Of a DNA stretch of 64,000 nucleotides, positions 49,290 to 60,259 are shown in pieces. The notes under the pieces are model-generated. The model made no database searches, was not told where the DNA came from, and saw only the letters and a program-made list of their open reading frames with translations. Position 1 is the stretch's first letter; every line of letters starts with the position of its first letter. The DNA is taken from contig NW_001799511.1 in the NCBI RefSeq assembly GCF_000165425.1, forward strand, positions 288,096 to 352,095, given 5' to 3'. Source of the stretch: Paramecium tetraurelia. Taxonomy: Eukaryota > Ciliophora > Oligohymenophorea > Peniculida > Parameciidae. A program made the translations under genes and the position numbers.

Positions 49290-50517
49290 ATGAGCTTGTT
49301 AATTAACGAGGAAAGATTGATGGATTCGCCAAAAAGGACTGAAAGCACCGATATATAATCAGACAGTTAAAAAGTTAAAAAGGAATTTAACACTTTTTTC
49401 TTAGGTGTCCAATAAACTTCTAAAGTAACTTAATATGAGAATACTTTAGGTTACAAGATAGTACATAGATACTAAAACACATGGAATTCAATTATATTAT
49501 CAAGAATTCACTCCCTAATTTATTGATGCCCAAGTCATTATCGTACATGGATTTGGAGAGCATTCCGGAAATTACAAACAAGTAATATTAAATATTTATC
49601 ATTTTCAGTTGACAGATTGTTTCTTACTCAATAATTTTAAAGTCCATCTTTATGATTAAAGAGGATTTGGATTTTCAGGTGGAATCAGAAGTAAAGCCAC
49701 AATAGAAGAGATGCACATGGATCTGGAGACTGTGATAGATTAAATTGACAAATCAGTGCCTTTGTTTATTTTTTGTCATGCATTGGGGGCAGCTATTGTA
49801 ATCAGTTTTTGCTTGAGGAATCCACAATTTGAAATACAAGGAATTATTTGCAGTAGTGCTTAATTTAGAGTGCCACCAAGGTATGGAAAAATGAAAATGA
49901 TCACATTACAAATGATGGCTAAATTATGTCCAGATTTATAGGTTAATACGTATCATAATTTATCTTTTGCATCCAAAAATAATCATCACATCAGAAAATT
50001 GGCAACAGATCGATTGATACATCCCTATATGAGTATCCAATTTGCATAGAATGTGTTGTTATTCTAATAATACATTTTACCTAATGCAAATTAGTTTAAA
50101 ATACCAATCTTGATATTGCATGGCAAACAAAATAAGGTTGCTTCACATCTGGATTCAGTTGACTTTTATATGTAAATTCAATCCAAAGAAAAAACAATCA
50201 AAATATTTGAGTAAGGTTTTCATGAAATGCATAATGATTCTGAATGGCCGAAAATGAAGACTATTATCACATAATGGTGCTAAAAAATGATAACCAAAGA
50301 TGTTAAAATGAATTACTTAAAAGAGTATAATCATGGAGTTGTTGTACAACAATACAGATCCAAAATCAGACTATTGATTTCTGTTCTCTTAATAGTAATA
50401 AGAAGGTATAACATTTAATTAACAATTTTAGAAAACTTTCTTGCTTAAATGTCAGTACGAAAGTTAGTATACTTATATTTATGGAACTATTACTCAGATT
50501 GTTCACATCTCATTGAT
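49290..50517 (+). CDS. Monoglyceride-lipase-like alpha/beta hydrolase, likely inactive
   Basis: Introns of 25 nt near 49416 (restoring THGIQLYYQEFTP) and 27 nt near 49580. Alpha/beta hydrolase marks: VIIVHGFGEHSGNY (oxyanion loop), HLYDQRGFGFSGG, PLFIFCHALGAAI where the G-x-S-x-G elbow should be, ILHGKQNKVA and QGFHEMHND. The nucleophile Ser is Ala (CHALG) and the acid Asp of the HGxxD segment is Asn; the His is kept. Catalysis of the normal kind is thus not expected. The C-terminus carries a hydrophobic segment (LLISVLLIVIRR), a possible membrane anchor. The end assumes a 26-nt intron near 50405; otherwise the frame runs on to 50777. Confidence 0.8.
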
Positions 50518-51168
50518 TTTGATTATTATGTTTATACTAATTAATACCTAACTATAAGATAGTATTAAATAATTAATTTAGTTGTATATTATTGTTATAT
50601 ATCTTAATATATATTAAGATTAAGATCAGCATTGAATAAAGCTTTTTTATTGCTTGATTTTATTATAAATTTAATTGATTTATTTTATAATCGTTAATAT
50701 ATTTAGTAAAATAATAGATCCATAAATTAATAATCGAACTGTCAGTTATTTACTTTAAAATGTGTGGTTCATTGAAATCTCAACTTTTAACATATAATTT
50801 AAAATCAAAACAAATCAAAATTTGGCTTAAGCTTTGACAATAATTTGAGCACACAAGTAGTCGTTCATATTTTTTGATAAACAAACTTATTTTTTTTTGT
50901 TTTAATTCATTCTTTTCTTTGAATATGTAATTTGAACTTCGATAATTTTATTTGGGGGGCTAAATATACTTTTATTTTCACGCTTAAGAACAATAATAAT
51001 ACAAAATTAAAATAGTCTAGAGTGATATTTAGTTAGAAGTGTTATTTAATATCAAACAAAAAAGTTTTAAAATATATGTGATCAGAAAATTGTTAAAAGT
51101 GTTAGATTTATATGCTATTCTTAGATTATTTTGATTTTTATAATATAATAAATATTCAATATATTGTG
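50518..51168. other. Intergenic, nothing supported
   Basis: Very AT-rich DNA between two plus-strand genes. The hydrolase frame would stay open through part of it if the last intron is wrong. No other element seen. Confidence 0.35.
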
Positions 51169-51348
51169 ATGGGTTGTAATATACCAAAACCAAAAAAGAA
51201 AGACTTGAAGCTTTATGATCCTAAATTGTAATAAATAGTCACAGTTCCAGTTTTATTTGAAGCAAAAAACAATCCAATTGTCAAACGAAGATTACATGAT
51301 TAATCATTTTCACCTGAACAAAAAATCAGCAGCAGAATTCATTTATGA
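51169..51348 (+). CDS. Small putatively myristoylated protein
   Basis: A 59-residue frame starting MGCNIPKPKKKDLKLYD. Gly2-Cys3 plus a basic stretch is a classic N-myristoylation/palmitoylation membrane-targeting start. The rest is hydrophilic (KNNPIVKRRLHDQSFSPEQK). No family recognised. It is one short exon; chance origin is possible, but the ordered composition and AT-rich flanks favour a real small gene. Confidence 0.45.
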
Positions 51349-51721
51349 TAGTCATTTAAACTTTATATAAATATATTTAATCTTGTATTTACAAATATTT
51401 ATTCAAAACCTATCAAATTATTCAACTTTATAAATCTAACTCTTTATTACATTTCATAAAATTTATTTGGAATAATGATTTATAATTATTTTATTAATTA
51501 GTGTCATATTGATAAATTAAGAAAGTATTTCTATACAGTTTTATTTTTGTTACTATAACTTTTTCAAATAATTTATGAAAAATTCATGATTGATAATTTT
51601 TCAAAATCTAAGAAACTCAAATCTTTAAAAACTAAATTTGTGTTAAGAAACCAAATAATTTTGATACATATATAATATAATTTTATATGGCAATTAACTT
51701 TCCAATTCTAATAATAAAAAA
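51349..51721. other. Intergenic, nothing seen
   Basis: AT-rich convergent interval with no ORF or repeat that I can support. Confidence 0.4.
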
Positions 51722-52992
51722 TCACTTTTTCTTAAACATTATTTTAATTATTTCCTGATTTAACCCGTTAACCTTTTCCTAATAATATATCTTCATATTA
51801 TCATATGTAAAGTCTTTTAAAGATTGATAATTTTCAATTGTTTACTCAACATTTTCACTGTCATTATATTATTATCTAATTTTATTAAAGATGCATTTAT
51901 AATCTACCTTAAACCATTCATCTTTGTCACCTTTATAGAAATCTAAGATGTTCTTAATATAATGGTTGATTTTATAGTTAATAAATTTTTCTAAAAATTC
52001 AATCCATTTTAAGGTTGATTCAGCGTAGGATACAGATATTATAATGTCTGGTTTATGACGTTATTTTGGAAATGTCAATAGAAAAATATAGTCATTAATA
52101 TTTTATAAGCGCTTAAGCGAGTTCAAAATCTCATACTCTTTTAATATGATAAAAATGTCGTCCAAATCATCCCATAAAGTTAAAATTTTATATAATGGCA
52201 GCAAGTTTAATATTTCAAAAGCACGTTAAATATTAGAAGCATCCTTAAGACTATAATTACTTTTGGCTACTTAACTGATTAAGTTATTTGTTAATATATC
52301 ATAATTTTTTCCTTATAGTGATATTTCTTTTGAATTTTAAAAAATATCAACTAATTTTTAGAATTCAATATTCGATTTATGGTTTAGCATTAATTATTAG
52401 GAAGGTTTCAATTTATTTTGTATGATATTTTGTATTTCATTAATTTAATTACATTTTTTTAATGTTTCATTTACTTCTTGTATTATGTAAGGATCAGACT
52501 AAGAGAATAATTACAAAAACTTAACAATTGTTGTTTTTAACTATCCAATATCAGGATTAATTTTGTTTAGTTTATCGAAATTGATTGAAGTAAATATGAC
52601 TTATTAAAATGAATTCTAACTTTGACCAATATGAATCCATATTTCTTCAGGGTTGAAATTAACATTTAATTAATACTTTTCATATTTAGATTGGAATTCT
52701 GCTAAAATTTAGTTTATTATTACAAATGCATAATCTACTTAGAAACATTATAAATCATTTTCCTAAATAAAATCATAGATAAGAATACTTTAAACGTAAT
52801 AAGATCTTAAAGGCTTAAGAATTAATCTCCTTTAAAAGTAAACTTTAATATTAATTGATTATCTTCTGTCTCCAAATCGGTATATTATTTGATTTTTAAC
52901 TAATCCAATGTTTCTAAAATATCTGAATCAATCAGATAGTCGTTTTGGAGAGGTTTAAAAATTGTTTATGGGTAACTAAAGCCTTTCATCAT
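51722..52992 (-). CDS. Hypothetical protein, about 415 residues
   Basis: Start MMKGFSYPQTIFKP. A 26-nt intron near 52770 restores a long frame to the TGA at 51722-51724. Sequence: DYLIDSDILETLDQLKIKQY, LNFNPEEIWIHIG-like segments, then a mostly alpha-helical body (INEIQNIIQNKLKPS, DASNIQRAFEILNLLPLY, YPKQRHKPDIIISVSYAEST). No known domain. Rich in Ile, Asn, Lys and Leu with many TAA/TAG Gln codons. Possibly a member of a Paramecium-specific paralogous family; no homologue recognised. Confidence 0.6.
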
Positions 52993-53541
52993 CTTTATTT
53001 ATAAAAAAAATTATATAATAATTATAGAATACCTCACACCTTTTTCGTTTTCATAAACTAAAATGAATTTTATATTTAGGGAATAAAAATATTTGAGAAA
53101 AATGATTTAATGAACGAATGATTGCGCTTTCTTGATGTAAATATAGAAAATAAAAACTCATGTAAATTCTATTACTTAACTATTTTTAATACTTCAAATT
53201 ATAGCTATGTTTACAATTTAAAATTATATTATTAATCAAAAGCATAAATTAATACAAATTAAGGCCAGAATAGAATGATATAAATTCAATTAATTGAGAA
53301 TTTATTAAATTGAAGTTTCTCTAATATATTAATAATTAGCCTCCTTTCATTTCTTCTTAAGGCAATAAATATTTTGAATGATCATAATTCTTATTATATG
53401 AAATGAACAGATAATAATTCTTATTATATGAAATGAACATGGGAAAATAGATGCTCTTTTTATCTCTGATTTATTAATAAATTGATTCTCAATATATATT
53501 ATTAAATTATCAACAGAAAAATGTTAGGTCTTTTAGAATAA
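52993..53541. other. Intergenic with a short tandem repeat
   Basis: No gene seen. Holds the 26-bp direct repeat listed separately. Otherwise AT-rich; the left part is probably the promoter of the minus-strand gene ending at 52992. Confidence 0.35.
53384..53439 (+). repeat. 26-bp direct repeat, two copies
   Basis: Copies at 53384-53409 and 53414-53439, identical, 4 bp apart, each beginning ATAATTCTTATTATATG. A recent local duplication in intergenic DNA. Function unknown. Confidence 0.85.
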
Positions 53542-54425
53542 TCATAATTTAGTTTAAACTTCATCTAGGATTCCATTATATTTATTACAAAATTTTCTTT
53601 AAACAAAATTAAATTTTTTTAACATTTTTCTATAGGTCTGTCTTTCAGTCAAGCATAAATCATTTATTGATTTGACAAAATCTTTATGGGAAATACTTCT
53701 TCTACTTATGTCAAGTCCATCATGAGACTTTACATTTAATTTTTCCATATTTAGAACTGATACTTTATGATTTTATTCTTTAAAGAATTTTTGATCATGT
53801 TAGACTTATTTTTTGTAGATCAATTATCTTTAAATTCTTTCAGTGAGCACCGATTTTGCAAATTCAATTGGTTCCTTAAGTTTTAATTTCTCCTTAAATG
53901 TAAGTTCCTACCTCAAAGTTTTAATTATTTAACAATGTTCTGGTGTTAAATTTGTTGAAAATTTATGATCAATAATTTATGAAAATGATTCTCTATTTGA
54001 ATGCACAATTTAATCGTGGAGTGAATTTCGAATTTGATTCATTTATTCTGAATCAAAGATCTTTAATTTTTACTTAAGAGCAACTTACTTTTAAAATGCA
54101 TTATCTATTTATTTTAAGACTTTTTCATCACTATTCTTTCTGGTCTTTAATTTAACATACTAAGGCTTATGAGCTGGATTTGTGATGTACTCTCTATCTG
54201 CATTTTACTTACCAAAAATCTTTACTAGATTTGGGTCTGTTTGCTTTGGAGAAAGCTTTTCCCCTAATCCACTCAAATTATATGTTACTTGACAAATAAT
54301 CCTTAAACATTATCATAGTTTGTATAAATCTGGGGCTCATACGAATATTCTCTTCCTTCATGAAAATGAGTAGTTTTAATTTTATAATGCAAAAAAATTT
54401 GTTTTTCTTGAATAACCATATTCAT
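53542..54425 (-). CDS. Hypothetical protein, about 285 residues
   Basis: Start at MNMVIQEKQIFLHYKIK. One very short intron (17 nt, GTAACATATAATTTGAG) joins FHEGREYSYEPQIYTNYD to GLGEKLSPKQTDPNLVKIFG. The rest is a single frame: KQNADREYITNPAHKP, a helical section (LHDQIVHSNRESFSQIID), LTPEHCQIIKTLRQELTFKEK, SRRSISHKDFVKSINDL, ending at TGA 53542-53544. The tail looks coiled and basic. No domain recognised. Divergent from the gene at 54584. Confidence 0.6.
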
Positions 54426-54583
54426 TATTAAGTATTAATATAAATAGGTTTACTGATATATTTAAGATTGCGAATTACAATTCAAGTGGTTAAGAATTGG
54501 TTAACCAAAGAATATTACTATGCCATAAAGGATAAAATCTGAGTTCCTTTTTTCAACTAACTAAATTAATATTATAATAATCA

Positions 54584-54961
54584 ATGGCTTTAGATGCGAC
54601 TAACAATTAAAATGAATATAAAACATATTATAGAAATCTGTGAAAGTAAATCAAATAATTTTAGTATTCTGGAGTATATAATTTAAATCAATAGTTTCAA
54701 AGAATACTGTTGAAAAGAATACCATAATATAATGTAAATCAAATAAAATGAATAAAGATTGTTATTTGTCTTTTATTCTCTTTCAAAGGAGCACGCAGAT
54801 GTAATAAATACCTATCCATAAATAGAAATTTTGATTCTAAATATAGATAAATTTCTTTTAAGATATATCAATTCACAAAAGATGAAATTTATTCAAATGG
54901 AAGCATAAATAAATATCAACAATTAAACTTCTATTTTCTAAGAATTGAGTAAAAGTCATGA
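54584..54961 (+). CDS. Hypothetical small protein, model uncertain
   Basis: ATG with MALDATNNQNEYKTYYRN, then an intron-like segment, then coding-like sequence (YNLNQQFQRILLKRIPQYN, KYRQISFKIYQFTKDEIY, NKYQQLNFYFLRIEQKS) ending at TGA 54959-54961, overlapping the next ATG by a few bases. The first junction could not be resolved in phase. It may in fact be the 5' part of the following membrane-protein gene. Confidence 0.35.
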
Positions 54962-55416
54962 TATATTATTTTAATAAAATGATTACAATTTTACAAAATA
55001 CATTAATTATTTATTTCGGCCTTCTTGGTCTATGTATGATCAGCATTTTGGTCGTTTGCTTAGATTCTGAATATGAATGTCATTGTCCATCAATCGTCAT
55101 CAAAATTTTGAGAAGCCTTTCAATTATACCATTTACGAATGAAGTGAAAAAGTCCATTATTCCAATAATAAAAGAGTTATCTCCTAAATGGATTCGACTG
55201 TTAATTTTGAGTTCATTTATGATGGCTTTGGCCTTGATACTCTCTTTGATATATACTGCACTGTATTTATTTTACCATTAATTTACTTAGTATGATCACT
55301 TTAAGTTTATTGATGAACCTATTCTATGTTATATTGATAGCACTTTTTCTATCCATTAGCTTAGGTATTGCTAAGAATAATACACCAATTCAATAAAATT
55401 TATTACGACACTTTGA
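54958..55416 (+). CDS. Multi-span membrane protein, unknown
   Basis: A 152-residue single frame: MIYYFNKMITILQNTL, a hydrophobic helix (IIYFGLLGLCMISILVVCL), a Cys loop (EYECHCPS), a basic segment (NEVKKSIIPIIKELSPKW), a second helix pair (LLILSSFMMALALILSLIY) and a short tail. No family recognised. The upstream hypothetical segment may belong to it through an unresolved intron. Confidence 0.5.
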
Positions 55417-55582
55417 GTACATCAAATTAATATTCTAATGAGTTTCATTATCAATGTGATTTTTAATTGCAATATCCAAATCTTTTATTAGATTGATCTA
55501 TTCTTTTTTCTATTTGTTTAATTGCAATATAGTAAATGTTGATGTTTTTTGTTAAATTAACTTTATTAATTAACTGCTAAAA

Positions 55583-56662
55583 ATGGAAGTCAATTCCTTT
55601 ATATTTCCTGCTCCTAAATGTGAATACACTGAAAAGAATTTCAAAGAACTTATATGGGTTCCTGTTTACAAATCAAAATAAATAAAACAACTGGGTGTTT
55701 AATCTGCTAATCAATCCAAAAGACCTAGTACACAATAAGACTTTTACTTCGAAGAATCTAATTATGATTAGGATGTAGATGAAAATGTAATTGTACACAA
55801 ATCTCCTCCAAGATTATTAAACAAATATAAATCTAATAATGTGAAAACTCTCTTGTCAAATAAGAATTAAAATAGATTATATGAATCCTTAGCAAATGTT
55901 TGTTTGACATCCACTCCAAATGAAAAGATCTAACATCCTAGATGCAATAAACTACCAATAAGACACTTGAAATAAATGACTCAATAAGACGAGGAAGAAA
56001 TTGAAATTATTAAAAAAATCCCTTGTGCCTTTATTAATAACCAATCAAAATAAACACTTGTTTATTTTCATTCGAATGGAGAAGATTTATATTAAGCATA
56101 TGAACTTATGTGGCGAATAGGAAATTCATTGAAACTAAACATTTTGGGAGTCGAATATCCAGGGTATGGAATCTACAAAGGTGATCCAAATGAGTAAACG
56201 ATATTGGAAGATGCTGATCATATCATGAATTATTTGATAAATACCAAAAAAGTAGAGGAATCGAATATCATGATATGCGGAAGATCGATTGGAAGTGGGT
56301 GATTTTAATTAATTTATTTTAGGCCTGCTTGTTACATCGCTAGTAAATATAGGCCATTCATGCTGATTCTTATTTCCCCATTCTTATCCATCCAATAATT
56401 AGTAGAACATAAGTTGGGGAAACTTTTTAGTGTGCTAATAAAAGAAAGATTTCCAAATTACAAACACATCTCAGAAGTCTAATGTCCAATCTACATTTTA
56501 CATGGTCAATCTGATAACATGATACCTTTAAGTCATGCATTAAAATTATAGAGACTCTGCAAGTGTAAATGCAAGTTGACCACCCCTTATCACATGACCC
56601 ATGCAACTTTTAACTTGTAATAAGACTTAATAATTCCATTATTACGATTTATGATGAGTTGA
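55583..56662 (+). CDS. ABHD17/FAM108-like serine hydrolase
   Basis: Alpha/beta hydrolase related to ABHD17/ABHD13 depalmitoylases. N-terminal 130 residues are unusual (VNSFIFPAPKCEYTEK, KSPPRLLNKYKSNN). The hydrolase part: TLVYFHSNGED, NILGVEYPGYGIYKGDP, IMICGRSIGSG then (after a 24-nt GTG...TAG intron near 56295) PACYIASKYRP, ISPFLSIQQLVEHKLG, YILHGQSDNMIP, HMTHATF. The GRSIGSGPA elbow keeps the nucleophile Ser; the Asp (QSDN) and His (THATF) are present, so it should be active. ABHD17 proteins remove palmitate from membrane proteins. It lacks the N-terminal Cys cluster of animal ABHD17. Confidence 0.82.
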
Positions 56663-57216
56663 ATAGAATTGAATTTAGAAATATTAAATCAACTTTTTTA
56701 TTTTATCAGATAATTTAATATGTTTAAGAGTCAATAGAAATTAGAATTTCTATTACTGCCTAAATATTTTCTCATAATTTTAAGATAAAAGTGTCAAAAT
56801 AATGAACTCTTCAAACTTTGTAATAAGTGAAAAAAATATTTATTTAAAAAATAAATCATTTATATATATAATATAAAGTTTTTATTTAGAAAAGAATTAA
56901 ATAAATATCAGCTTATTAACCCATGATTTCAGCTGAATAAACTGCCCAAATTAAAAATTATGCTAATCTGTTTTGATATATTAAAAATGAAGGAATTAAT
57001 CAGATTTAAACAGTATATAGTTTAGTTTGATCCATCGCTAGTCATTTATATATTCAAATTATAAGTTAAGAAGTTCATAAAATAAATAATTATCAACTAA
57101 ATCTAATAAAAGCAAAAGATAAAATAAAATAGGGAGGATCAGAGTTAAGAATATCCAAATCTCCAATAACTTTGATGAGAATTATATTCTTAATTAGTAT
57201 AAATAAAATAAAATTT
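56663..57216. other. Intergenic, nothing supported
   Basis: AT-rich. A frame starting near 56932 (MISAEQTAQIKNY) stops after 17 codons and is not convincing. No repeats or structures seen. Confidence 0.35.
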
Positions 57217-57417
57217 ATGGTTTGCATTCCTTGTTTGCTCTTGCCTTTGGTAGGAATATTGGTTGTGCTATTCGATTTTATTAAACCTTTTCTAACAAAA
57301 ATTGGATTGGTTAAGGCTTCCCCCAAAACAGATGATAAAAATAATCCTTAGGAAAATAGAACAAAAGTTTAAGAGACGCCGACGCCAAATGAGTAAGAAA
57401 AAAGTAAATCATCATGA
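57217..57417 (+). CDS. UPF0729 (C18orf32-like) small membrane protein
   Basis: A 66-residue product starting MVCIPCLLLPLVGILVV, then LFDFIKPFLTKIG and a hydrophilic tail. The MVCIPC start and the F-x-x-P-F-L-x-K-I-like segment are the hallmark of the UPF0729 family, small lipid-droplet/ER-associated proteins of animals and other eukaryotes. The tail (KTDDKNNPQENRTK) is species-specific. It is overlapped on the minus strand by an open frame that I treat as a shadow. Confidence 0.8.
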
Positions 57418-57568
57418 TTGTCTAAATATGTGTGTTGAAATATTTTAAATTTGCAAATCAAATATCAATTTGGTATATACCTAAACATTCCACATAAGGA
57501 ACAATATGCTATGTTTTTGTTTAAAAGCATGTCTGATTTAAAATTAAGAAATAGATTCCAAAATATGA

Positions 57569-57834
57569 TCAATATTATGCTTCTATTAATTTTGGTTCTT
57601 ATCTATAAATAGACTAAGCTATGGTAGCGGCTTCTTATGAAATTTCTACTGCAAATTCGATAAGTGTCGTTATGGACTGATCAAGGTTCCACAAAATTTA
57701 AGTCTTAAGTGTTTGCTTAGGTCTCATCGAATGAGGCTTGAGTATTCCACCAAGGAGGGAAGAGGATTGTTGAAGCTGTTTTTTAATTGTTTTCGAAATT
57801 TTATTCAGAACACTATCCGTTTCTGTGTCTAAAA
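57569..57834 (-). CDS. Small alpha-helical protein, start uncertain
   Basis: The minus-strand frame reads LDTETDSVLNKISKTIKK, QLQQSSSLLGGILKPHSMRP and then a helical part (ILWNLDQSITTLIEFAVEI, EAATIAQSIYRQEPKLIEAQ) to TGA at 57569-57571. Even amphipathic helices and normal composition suggest coding. The first ATG in frame (57725-57727) would start at MRPKQTLKTQ; a better start may lie upstream through an unresolved intron near 57840-57860, where an ATG exists in another frame. Function unknown. Its start region abuts the next gene on the plus strand. Confidence 0.45.
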
Positions 57835-57868
57835 AAAATAAAGGACTAAAACGATTTCATTAATAATA

Positions 57869-60118
57869 ATGGTTTAAGTCAAGATCATAGTCTTGTTAGT
57901 CTGTGCATTGACACTGACCTAAGGTACGTCTATAATATATGTCAAGCTTTCGAAGCTGAGGGCACACTCTTGTCGATGTCATTAAATGAGATTAGCAACC
58001 TCAATTTAGGGGATGTTAATTGTTAGAACACATCTTAGCAATAGTTTGTGTAATTGGAATAAAATCTCGAGTCTTGGGCCGACATCATCGATCACAAGGA
58101 TGACATCTAAAAAGATATCAACACTTTGAAACAATTGGAAGTGATCTTACTATAAGTGAAGAAATAAACATAAAAGAAAAGTAAATTAGTTTATCTTATT
58201 TCTAGAGATCGCTCCCTAACAATTGAAATAAATTAATTAGGTCGTGACAAAGAAAATTAAGTCTTTGGTTCTTCCATAAACAGCAAGCAAAATTGGACAA
58301 GCTCATTGTGATGAAATCGAAAGACAATTAGAGAGATTAAGTAGCGATAATGAGTCAGAAAGAAGTGAGTGCTGTGATGCTCTTCTCAAATTAGCCACCT
58401 TCCTCATCAGACAATTATCCAGCATTAATTAATAATGCCATTAAAACCCAGTCACCATCATTAAAATCAAGGGATAAATCAAAGAATTACATATCATTCA
58501 AGGAGGATGCGGAGGAGGACAAACCATTGACATCCCAATGGGAGGATCAGATGAAAAATGTGATAAACCAGAAACCCCAACCAAACCTACAGATCCTACA
58601 GATCCTGAAAAGCCAACTGACGACCCAGTCCCAGATCCCGGAAAAGAAGAAGAAACCACAGCTGAAGAGACTGTAACTGAAGAAGGTGAAACAACTCCAC
58701 CAGGACCAGATGCTGAAGAAGAAGGAGAACCCACACCAGAGCCAGATGCTGAAGAAGAAGGTGAAACTACACCACCAGGACCTGATGCTGAAGAAGAAGG
58801 AGTACCCCCTGGACCTGATGCAGAAGAAGAAGGCGAACCAGTACCAGAACCTGACGCTGAAGAGGAAGGAGAGACTCCAGCAGGACCAGATGCCGAAGAA
58901 GAAGGTGAACAACCAGGACCAGAACCTGCTGCTGAAGAGGAAGGAGAAACTACTCCAGCAGAACCTGCAGCAGAAGAAGAAGGTGAAACAGCCACACCTG
59001 CAGCTGAAGAGGAAGGAGAAGCAGCATAACCACCCGCAGAAGAAGAGCTTCATGAACCAGCTGAAGAGGAAGAGGAATCATTTGGACCAGATGAAAAAAA
59101 TAATACAAAAGGACCAGGAGATATTCCAGATGATGCTGAAGAAGAAGGATTCTTACCAGAGGAAGAATTTAGTCCTGAAGATGGACCTGAACCTCAAGCA
59201 GAAGAAGAAGGCCCCGCTGAAGAAGTGACCCCTGCAGGTGAAGAGGAAGGAACTCCAGCTACTGAGGAAGATCAAGGTGAAAATGTTCCAGGAGAAGAAG
59301 GTTTCCCTGAGGGAGAAGAAGAAAGTGAATTCCCAGGAGATATCCCATCAAACAAGAATGGAACTTCTACTATTCCTGATATCCCTGAAGGTGGAGAAGA
59401 AGGTGCTGAGGAAGGTGCTGAAGAAGGCTCTGAGGAAGAAGGAGTTCCTAAAAAGCACGGGGGTTCTGAATCTAAACCACATAGAAAACCAGCAGGAGAA
59501 GAAGGCGAAGAAGCAGGAGAAGAAGAAACTGAACCAGAAGAAAAACACGGTCGTGGTAGTGAATCTAAACCACATAGAAAACCAGCTGGAGAAGAAGGTG
59601 AAGAAGCCGGAGAAGAAGAAGAAGGATGGGTACCAGGAGATATTCCAAAAGGTAAAAATGGAACATCAACCATTCCTGATATACCCGAGGGTGAAGAAGG
59701 AGCTGAAGAGGAAAGCGACGAAGTAGGAGAAGAGACTGAAGAAGGTGGAGAAGAAGGTGCTCCAGGAGAAGAAACTGAAGAATCTCTAGATTAACCAGAA
59801 GAATCAGAAGAAAAGTATTATCAAATAAAATATCCATAGATGTTAAGAGACTGTCGAAATAACAGCAACAAATGCAGCTGATATCATGTGCGCATTAGGC
59901 TAATATTTGAGTCAATTGGCTCACGGAGGATCCCCTGCTGATGGTCCTAAGTCTAAGAAGGTTTGCTTCTGCTTGAAATATGAACCAGGTAAAATTATTT
60001 TTTAACATTAGACAACGCTGATCCTTCATTGCTTCAATTAACTTAAAAAGTGAGCAAGAAATCTAGAATAGAACAAGACGGTATTTTAAGAGCATTAATT
60101 CCAAATATGAGAATCTGA
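57869..60118 (+). CDS. Secreted acidic-repeat protein
   Basis: Signal peptide MVQVKIIVLLVCALTLT, a 23-nt intron near 57924, then a helical N-terminal domain (MSLNEISNLNLGDVNC, KDINTLKQLEVILLQVKK, HCDEIERQLERLSSDNES) with several Cys (ECCDALLK, QQCHQNP, GGCGGGQ). From about residue 215 to 620 it is a Pro/Glu/Gly repeat array (GPDAEEEGE, EPDAEEEGE, GETTPAEPAAEEEGE). A 25-nt intron near 59808 leads to a Cys-containing C-terminal domain (VEITATNAADIMCALGQ, KVCFCLKYEP) and a last intron. The repeats would be strongly acidic and disordered and could bind Ca2+, as trichocyst or mucocyst matrix proteins do, but the family is not recognised. Confidence 0.8.
58686..59038 (+). repeat. Pro/Glu repeat array in the secreted protein
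   Basis: About nine imperfect units of 33-48 bp encoding variants of PPGPDAEEEGE and EPAAEEEGE. The DNA is purine-rich on the plus strand and has no TGA in any plus frame for long stretches, which explains the long overlapping open frames on both strands. Confidence 0.85.
59336..59706 (+). repeat. Large duplicated block in the secreted protein
   Basis: The segment GDIPSNKNGTSTIPDIPEG (from about 59336) recurs as GDIPKGKNGTSTIPDIPEG (from about 59635). Between them SESKPHRKPAGEEGEEAG occurs twice (about 59465 and 59562). A shorter GDIPDDAEEEG copy lies near 59118. This indicates repeat growth by unequal exchange. Confidence 0.85.
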
Positions 60119-60259
60119 AATGAACAAGCTTTTTTTATTTATTGATCTAAATAAAAAAAGTAAACTTATCGATATATCCAATATTCTTTAATATCTCTCC
60201 TTCTTATTTTTGCAAGAACAAATATATCTTTCAAAATTTATGATAAGAAATTAGAAAAT

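Noticed and set aside
53384-53439. Transposon target-site duplication
   Set aside because: The two copies are adjacent with only 4 bp between them and no element inside; simple tandem duplication is enough.
57093-57326. 77-codon minus-strand ORF
   Set aside because: Overlaps the UPF0729 gene in antisense; the plus-strand product has the family signature.
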